Assembly: GCF_024170285.1 (NCBI RefSeq)
Contig: NZ_JALJXV010000003.1
Location: 248,001-312,000 of the forward strand
Reading direction: 5' to 3'
Source: Natronocella acetinitrilica
GTDB lineage: Bacteria > Pseudomonadota > Gammaproteobacteria > Nitrococcales > Aquisalimonadaceae
DNA: 64,000 bases
Shown here: positions 59,800 to 64,000 of the stretch, one piece after another
How the letters are laid out: each line of letters starts with the position of its first letter
Numbering within the stretch: the stretch's first letter is position 1
Notes under the pieces: model-generated
What the model was told of the DNA's origin: nothing
Seen by the model: the letters and a program-made list of their open reading frames with translations, nothing else
Databases searched by the model: none
Position numbers and translations under genes: made by a program

Positions 59800-59827
59800 T
59801 TGACAGCGCCGCAGCCCGCGGTAGGCT
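59800..59827 (+). promoter_or_regulatory. promoter for the gene at 59872
   Basis: TTGACA (59800-59805), 16 bp, TAGGCT (59822-59827). A GC-rich version, like that before hipB. The 59609-59799 stretch shows nothing I can support. Confidence 0.55.
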
Positions 59828-59871
59828 ACGCGCGACAACACACCAAACCACCAGTGCAGGGAAGACCGCCG

Positions 59872-60234
59872 ATGACCGTGACCGTCCAGCAACTCCTCGA
59901 GAATGCCGCCTTCGCCGACGGCATCTGCTACTACACCGCCGAGCATTTGCCCGCGCTTCGCGCCCACGCTCTGGTCTTCCCGGCCGAGTGGACGGAGGCC
60001 GCCCGTGGGGTGCTGGCGCACTTTCGCGGCTTGCGCGTCGAATGCGGTCTCTGCGGCGAGTCGGTGCGCGAGCGCGTGCTTGCCGAGGAGGGGCTTGCCT
60101 GCTTTCTCATCCCCGCAAGCCAGCCCGCGCCGGGCGGCGATCACCAGGCACGCCCGCGCGAGGCGTTCAATGCGCTCGCCGACTGCATAGAGGCCTGCGA
60201 GCGCGGCGTCACCAACGCCCGCAAGAGCGCCTGA
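59872..60234 (+). CDS. hypothetical protein (120 aa)
   Basis: ATG 59872 (MTVTVQQLLENAAFADGICY), with GGGA upstream. It contains GLRVECGLCGESVRERVLAE, a C-x2-C pair, and a second C near the end (CIEACERG). Possible small metal site. No family is recognised. Confidence 0.65.
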   Translation: MTVTVQQLLENAAFADGICYYTAEHLPALRAHALVFPAEWTEAARGVLAHFRGLRVECGLCGESVRERVLAEEGLACFLIPASQPAPGGDHQARPREAFNALADCIEACERGVTNARKSA

Positions 60235-60263
60235 GCAACACAACAGACGAGTGCACGACCACC

Positions 60264-60295
60264 CATCCGTCCGGGGTTTGGCTCCCGGACGGGTG
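60264..60295 (+). terminator. terminator-like hairpin after the 59872 gene
   Basis: Arms CATCCGTCCGGG and CCCGGACGGGTG (one G-T pair) around an 8-base loop, 29 bases past the stop. No long T-run follows. Confidence 0.5.
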
Positions 60296-60317
60296 ATTTC
60301 GGAGGCAACTGCCGAAC

Positions 60318-60345
60318 TTGACTTGATGAATAATAAGACTATAAT
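60318..60345 (+). promoter_or_regulatory. AT-rich promoter for the methyltransferase gene
   Basis: TTGACT (60318-60323), 16 bp, TATAAT (60340-60345), then TAAAG. Confidence 0.8.
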
Positions 60346-60370
60346 TAAAGCATTGCCGCTGGAGGTGCAC

Positions 60371-61192
60371 ATGAACAGAACCGCCGAGCTCGGGCAGTAC
60401 CCAACCCCGGTGTGGGTGGCAGAGGCGCTGGTGGAGCGCTACTTTGCAGGCCTTGGCGCGGGCGATGCCGTGCTTGAGCCCTCCTGCGGCGCGGGGAGCT
60501 TCCTTGGGGTCATCCCGCCCGAGGTGCCGGCCCTGGGCGTGGAGATCGACCCGGTGCTCGCCGAGCAGGCGCGGCGCAACACCGGGCGGCGGGTGATTAC
60601 CGGGGACTTCACGCGCGCCGAGATTGATTTCCGGCCAACGGCGGTGATCGGCAATCCGCCGTTTCGCACCCAGCTTATTGACGCCTTCCTTGAGCGCTCG
60701 CACGCGCTGCTGCCAGAGGGTGGCCGGGTTGGCTTCATCCTGCCGGTCTACACCTTCCAGACGGCATCGCGCGTTGCGCGCTACGCAAGCCGCTGGGGGA
60801 TGGAGCAGACGCTGATCCCGCGCAACATCTACCGCGGGCTGCAGTGTCCGCTGTGCTTTGCGATCTTCTCGAAGGATCGCCGCCGCACTCTGGTCGGCTT
60901 CGCGCTCTACCGCGAGACGGTGGCAAGCCACGGCCTTGAGGCGCGCTACCGGGAGGCGATGGAGGGGACCGGGCGGGGATCGCTCTGGGCGCGGGTGATT
61001 GACGTCGCACTCGATGAGCTCAACGGCGAGGGCGCCCTGGCAGACATCTACCGCGTCGTCGAGGGCCGCCGGCCGACGGACAACCCCTTCTGGCGCGAGC
61101 AGATCAGAAAGGTGGCACGCACGCACTTCCCGCGTGTTGGCCGCGGGCGCTACGCGCGGCGCAGCCAGGAGACACTCCCCCTGGTCGCCTGA
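60371..61192 (+). CDS. orphan N6-adenine DNA methyltransferase-like protein
   Basis: 273 residues. SAM motif EPSCGAGSF (36-44) and the catalytic NPPF (95-98) are in the order of gamma-type or orphan adenine methyltransferases. QYPTPVWVAEALVERYF before it is the helix typical of phage and plasmid enzymes. No partner endonuclease is seen, so protection against host restriction or gene regulation is likelier than restriction. GGAGGT precedes the ATG at 60371. Confidence 0.85.
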   Translation: MNRTAELGQYPTPVWVAEALVERYFAGLGAGDAVLEPSCGAGSFLGVIPPEVPALGVEIDPVLAEQARRNTGRRVITGDFTRAEIDFRPTAVIGNPPFRTQLIDAFLERSHALLPEGGRVGFILPVYTFQTASRVARYASRWGMEQTLIPRNIYRGLQCPLCFAIFSKDRRRTLVGFALYRETVASHGLEARYREAMEGTGRGSLWARVIDVALDELNGEGALADIYRVVEGRRPTDNPFWREQIRKVARTHFPRVGRGRYARRSQETLPLVA

Positions 61193-61219
61193 GCGTGTGC
61201 GCAAGCCAGCCACCCGCAG

Positions 61220-61247
61220 TTGACTTTTAAATAGAAAACCCTATAAT
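61220..61247 (+). promoter_or_regulatory. AT-rich promoter with operator over the -10 box, for the gene at 61288
   Basis: TTGACT (61220-61225), 16 bp, TATAAT (61242-61247). ACCCTATA-ATA-TATAGGGT (61238-61256), a perfect 8+3+8 inverted repeat, covers the -10 box, ideal for repression. Confidence 0.8.
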
Positions 61248-61287
61248 ATATAGGGTGAGCTGCCGCCAGCCGGAACGGGGTCCTGCC

Positions 61288-61839
61288 ATGACGATCGAAC
61301 TCTTTGTCCTTACCCACGGCAACCGCCATGGGGAGCACACCTCGCTGATCGTGCGCAAGGAGGCTCCCGGGGCTGATGCGCCGAGCGCCATCGATTTCAC
61401 CTTCGCCGATCCCGCCACCTTCCAGCTCCACCTGGGCGATACGATCGAGGTCGACCATGCACCCCACGCCTTTGGTCGGGCACTGGCCTACATCGAGGCG
61501 AACGCGAACGCCGGGGATGCGCGCGCAGCCGAGATTCTGGCCGGGTTCGAACCCCATGGCGCGCCGCCCTGCGCGCGTGAGAGCTTTGAGCGCCACCGGG
61601 CCGAGGGGCGGGTGCGGCTGGTGACAGCCGGCGAGTTGCGGGTCGAGGACTGGACGCGCGGGTACAGCGGCGAGACGATCGACATCACCGGCTTCGAGGC
61701 GGTCGAGCTCGACGGCCCGACGCCCGGGTACGACTTCCTGCTTGCAGGCCGCATCAAAGGCGAGCCCCTCTACTGTGTGGCGAGCTTCCGCAGGCAAAGC
61801 CACGAGCTCCAGGCCATCACGCTTGGCGAGAAGCGCTAG
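61288..61839 (+). CDS. hypothetical protein (183 aa)
   Basis: Starts MTIELFVLTHGNRHGEHTSL with GGGG upstream. A His-rich N-terminus, TFQLHLGDTIEVDHAPHAFG and GETIDITGFEAVELDGPTPG suggest a beta-barrel with an acidic surface. The promoter-operator suggests repression in normal growth. No family is recognised. Confidence 0.65.
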   Translation: MTIELFVLTHGNRHGEHTSLIVRKEAPGADAPSAIDFTFADPATFQLHLGDTIEVDHAPHAFGRALAYIEANANAGDARAAEILAGFEPHGAPPCARESFERHRAEGRVRLVTAGELRVEDWTRGYSGETIDITGFEAVELDGPTPGYDFLLAGRIKGEPLYCVASFRRQSHELQAITLGEKR

Positions 61840-62055
61840 GGGCTCGCGCTTCTCACCGAGGGGCGCGCTCTCGGTGCAACAGGTGCCGCGGCGCGCCGGG
61901 TGAGTCGTTGCGGGAGAGCGCTGGCTGTCTCATCACGCTAGACTTGGAGTTTCCCGCAAAGGGCAGCACTCGGGGCGCGACAGACACTTGAGTGCAAGGG
62001 AGATGCCCGGCTTCAAGCCCGGGGAGGCTGTCAGAACAAGCGCAATCGACCGGGG

Positions 62056-62580
62056 GTGGTGCATGGCAGGTGGGCAGCAGAACGATGGACCAAGGGGGCT
62101 TGGGGCTGGCTGATCCTGATCGGCCTGCAGATTATAATCGCACCGATTGCCCAACTGGGAGCGCTCTCTGCGACAATAACAGTGTTCCAGGACCCGGACA
62201 TCATGTGGGGGCTGACCGACCCGGCGGGGCCGGCCTACCATCCCCTTTGGTACGCGGCGCTGCTGATCGAGGCCGCCTACACCTGCATCATGATCCTGGC
62301 GGCGGTGGCACTGATCATTCTCTTCTTCATGCGCCACTGGCTCTTTCCCGCACTCTACCTGGCCGTCTTTGGCCTTGCCCTTGCCTACGTCCCCATCGAG
62401 TACCTGATGATGTCAACGGTGACCGGGGATCCCGTGCCCTACCTGGAGGGCGATATCAAGGGTATTGCCACACTGGTGCTGAGCGCACTGATCTGGATTC
62501 CCTACATCCTGGTCTCCCGGCGGGTGAAGAACACCTTCATCGAAGGCCGCAGGGCCCCCATTGGCGCAACACGGACGTAA
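62056..62580 (+). CDS. DUF2569-like membrane protein (174 aa)
   Basis: Four membrane segments (GAWGWLILIGLQIIIAPIAQ, YHPLWYAALLIEAAYTCIMI, FPALYLAVFGLALAYV, LVLSALIWIPYILV) and the WGWL-type start fit DUF2569 (YdgK-like). GTG start 62056 or 62059. GGGG upstream is weak. Inner-membrane protein of unknown role. The gap before it (61840-62055) holds nothing obvious. Confidence 0.55.
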   Translation: MVHGRWAAERWTKGAWGWLILIGLQIIIAPIAQLGALSATITVFQDPDIMWGLTDPAGPAYHPLWYAALLIEAAYTCIMILAAVALIILFFMRHWLFPALYLAVFGLALAYVPIEYLMMSTVTGDPVPYLEGDIKGIATLVLSALIWIPYILVSRRVKNTFIEGRRAPIGATRT

Positions 62581-62662
62581 GCGCGCGAGCCGTGCACCCG
62601 CCCCGTCGCCATCCGGGGCCTCGCGCAGGGCTGGGTGGCGCCGATGGTACACGTCATCGGGA

Positions 62663-62690
62663 TTGACTTTGCATTTAATAAGCGTATAAT
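62663..62690 (+). promoter_or_regulatory. AT-rich promoter for the gene at 62717
   Basis: TTGACT (62663-62668), 16 bp, TATAAT (62685-62690), then TAAATAAAAGTCA. TGACTTT (62664-62670) and AAAGTCA (62697-62703) form a perfect 7-bp inverted repeat around the promoter. Confidence 0.8.
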
Positions 62691-62716
62691 TAAATAAAAG
62701 TCAGGGGAGATAAGAC

Positions 62717-63244
62717 ATGGGTATCGAAATCTCGATTGTGGCGAGTGGCGGCGTGGTGGAGCCGACCCGCAAGGTCTACCTGCACGATCGCCACAACGAG
62801 ACCCGCGAGGCGTTCGAGGCGGAGATGGCGGACTGGGAACGCGCCTATTACAAGCGCGATGCCGGCGGCTATTACGACCTCGAGGGGGAGTGGCCGACGC
62901 TGTCTTTCTGCAATGCCAATGCGGCTGCCGTGATCGCCGCCGCCGGGCTTGGCGGGGAGAGCGATGGGGAGATCGCCTGTGCGGACATCCCGGCGGTGCG
63001 CCGCGCCATCCTCCTTGCCCGAAACGGCGGGCTCGCACAGCACACCCGCGAGGGCTACAGCACGCCCGCGCGCGCGACACTTCGCGTCGTCGATAGTGCG
63101 GGCGGTGAGCGCATCGTGCGCGACGGCGCACCGGCGATCCATGCCATGGGCCTTGATGCCGAGGGGCTTGAGCGGCGCCTCGCCGACTTCGACGCCTTGC
63201 TTGCCGAGGCGCAGCGCCTCGGCCTTGGCGTGCAGTGGGTGTGA
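62717..63244 (+). CDS. hypothetical protein (175 aa)
   Basis: Starts MGIEISIVASGGVVEPTRKV with AGGGGAG upstream. Acidic helical parts (REAFEAEMADWERAYYKRD) alternate with a Gly/Ala-rich FCNANAAAVIAAAGLGGESD. No family is recognised. Confidence 0.65.
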   Translation: MGIEISIVASGGVVEPTRKVYLHDRHNETREAFEAEMADWERAYYKRDAGGYYDLEGEWPTLSFCNANAAAVIAAAGLGGESDGEIACADIPAVRRAILLARNGGLAQHTREGYSTPARATLRVVDSAGGERIVRDGAPAIHAMGLDAEGLERRLADFDALLAEAQRLGLGVQWV

Positions 63245-63266
63245 TCCGCCAGGCGCTTGCCGCCGC

Positions 63267-63464
63267 CTAGCGATCCTCTGCGGGCCGCTGCACTCGGCGG
63301 CGCTGCTGCGCGAGCTCGATGATGGTCTCGATGCGAACCAGGCGCTCGCCCTGCGCAAGCGAGCGCGCCTCCATGCGCTCGACCGCCCCGCCCAGTTCCA
63401 AAACCTCGCGTATCAGGGTAATCACGCTCTGGGTGTACTGAAACAATCGATCAAAGACGCCCAT
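63267..63464 (-). CDS. small coiled-coil-like protein (65 aa)
   Basis: Starts MGVFDRLFQYTQSVITLIRE. Nearly all helix (GAVERMEARSLAQGERLVRI) and probably an oligomer. Its start overlaps the upstream ribbon-helix-helix gene by 14 bases, so they act together. Confidence 0.6.
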   Translation of the reverse strand: MGVFDRLFQYTQSVITLIREVLELGGAVERMEARSLAQGERLVRIETIIELAQQRRRVQRPAEDR

Positions 63465-63843
63465 CGCGCCCCCCGTCGCTGCCAAAAAGCATGTCGCCGA
63501 GCGCGTCGAGCGCCTCGGGGTGCTCGGCATAGTGCGCCCGGATCTCATCGGCGACGCCGCGCTCGCGCTCGGCGATCATCTCCGGGGCGGTCTGCGCGGC
63601 AACGCGCTCCCGGATGGCGGAAAGCGCAGCCCGTGTCTCTTGCAGGGCTTGCTCCATCGCATCGAGCGCCGCCGCGTCCTCAGCGCGAACGGAAGGCTCA
63701 TCGGGATCATAGGCATCAATGGCGCGACGGACGATTTCGGTTGCGCCGACAGGGTCACCCCGGGTCCGCAGACGCTCGATTTTTCTGACCTGCTCGGCCG
63801 AGAGGAGGTATTGCTTGCGGAGGTATTTCTCGTCCGCTTCCAT
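63451..63843 (-). CDS. ribbon-helix-helix DNA-binding protein (130 aa)
   Basis: Starts MEADEKYLRKQYLLSAEQVR. Residues 10-45 (QYLLSAEQVRKIERLRTRGD...IVRRAIDAYD) form an RHH pattern: strand, helix, turn, helix. A long helical region (AALDAMEQALQETRAALSAI) follows for oligomerisation. It resembles plasmid control or partition-type repressors. The start is not certain, but the overlap with the 63464 gene is clear. The promoter-operator is at 63871-63907. Confidence 0.65.
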   Translation of the reverse strand: MEADEKYLRKQYLLSAEQVRKIERLRTRGDPVGATEIVRRAIDAYDPDEPSVRAEDAAALDAMEQALQETRAALSAIRERVAAQTAPEMIAERERGVADEIRAHYAEHPEALDALGDMLFGSDGGRDGRL

Positions 63844-63870
63844 CGACTCTACCCTACCTGACTCACCTCG

Positions 63871-63907
63871 ATTGTAGCGGGTCACCTGGCATACACAAAG
63901 TATACAC
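63871..63907 (-). promoter_or_regulatory. promoter and operator for the RHH pair
   Basis: Minus-strand TTGTGT (63893-63898), 16 bp, TACAAT (63871-63876). GTGTAT occurs twice (63891-63896 and 63902-63907), 11 bp apart, one helical turn, on the -35 box. This is the usual RHH operator layout and suggests autorepression. Confidence 0.6.
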
Positions 63908-63928
63908 AACGCTCGCCTGCGCTTATTT

Positions 63929-63953
63929 AAGGGTATCCCGGGGGCATGCCCTT
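63929..63953 (+). terminator. terminator-like hairpin near the right edge
   Basis: AAGGGTAT pairs with (G/A)TGCCCTT around a GC-rich centre, followed by TTTT. What it would end lies outside the window, or it may end leftward-facing transcripts from beyond the edge. Confidence 0.4.
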
Positions 63954-64000
63954 TTGAGGGCAGTCGGCGCCCTGGGATGCCAGAATAACCGCGACGGGAA

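Noticed and set aside
60209-61213. A 334-codon minus-strand frame
   Set aside because: It is antisense to the methyltransferase, which has diagnostic motifs.

Overview
This is a GC-rich accessory stretch of a bacterial genome, probably a large plasmid, integrative element or genomic island of a gammaproteobacterium. The host guess is an inference. It rests mainly on an ortholog-like FleQ flagellar regulator and on general codon use. No rRNA, tRNA, transposase, integrase, conjugation, replication or phage structural gene was found, so the vehicle cannot be named. Two-thirds of the roughly 90 genes are small and unrecognisable.

Layout. 1-5.9 kb: small unknown genes, a PAPS-reductase-like ATP pyrophosphatase (1125) and a three-gene minus-strand operon. 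5.9-8.1 kb: a small ADP-ribosyltransferase-like protein and a HipBA toxin-antitoxin pair. 8.2-12.1 kb: exported proteins and lipoproteins on the minus strand, two of them behind a duplicated structured leader. 12.2-16.6 kb: a six-gene operon in which every gene overlaps the next, then two tandem membrane paralogs, one frameshifted in a G7 tract. 16.7-21.7 kb: a dATP/dGTP diphosphohydrolase-like enzyme, a frameshifted lipoprotein, an AP2-like protein and a DUF3085 protein. 22-26.3 kb: FleQ and a GmrSD-like DUF262/DUF1524/DUF4357 restriction protein. 26.5-41 kb: dense small genes, with thioredoxin reductase, a GIY-YIG/DUF4357 protein and a DUF7352-dUTPase fusion among them. 41-46.9 kb: an SRAP/YedK protein, a LuxR-type regulator, a HigBA-like pair and a Pro-Glu repeat lipoprotein. 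47-51.5 kb: an uncharacterised operon with a phospholipase-D-fold protein. 53-58.8 kb: a complete type I restriction-modification system (hsdM, hsdS, hsdR). 58.9-63.9 kb: a small HD alarmone-hydrolase-like protein, an orphan adenine methyltransferase, and an autoregulated-looking ribbon-helix-helix gene pair.

How it fits together. The region looks like a defence and host-takeover or maintenance bank. It carries two toxin-antitoxin modules, a type I system, a type IV-like restriction protein, an orphan methyltransferase, the phospholipase-D operon and several nucleotide-pool enzymes.

The most striking feature is regulatory. About 23 genes or operons on both strands sit behind separate AT-rich, near-consensus promoters (TTGACT, 16-17 bp, TATAAT, often followed by TAAA) embedded in GC-rich DNA. 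Several carry inverted repeats in or around the promoter. They look like one family, as phage early promoters often do. At least four genes, all for envelope proteins, are interrupted by frameshifts, which may be real decay, phase variation or sequence error.
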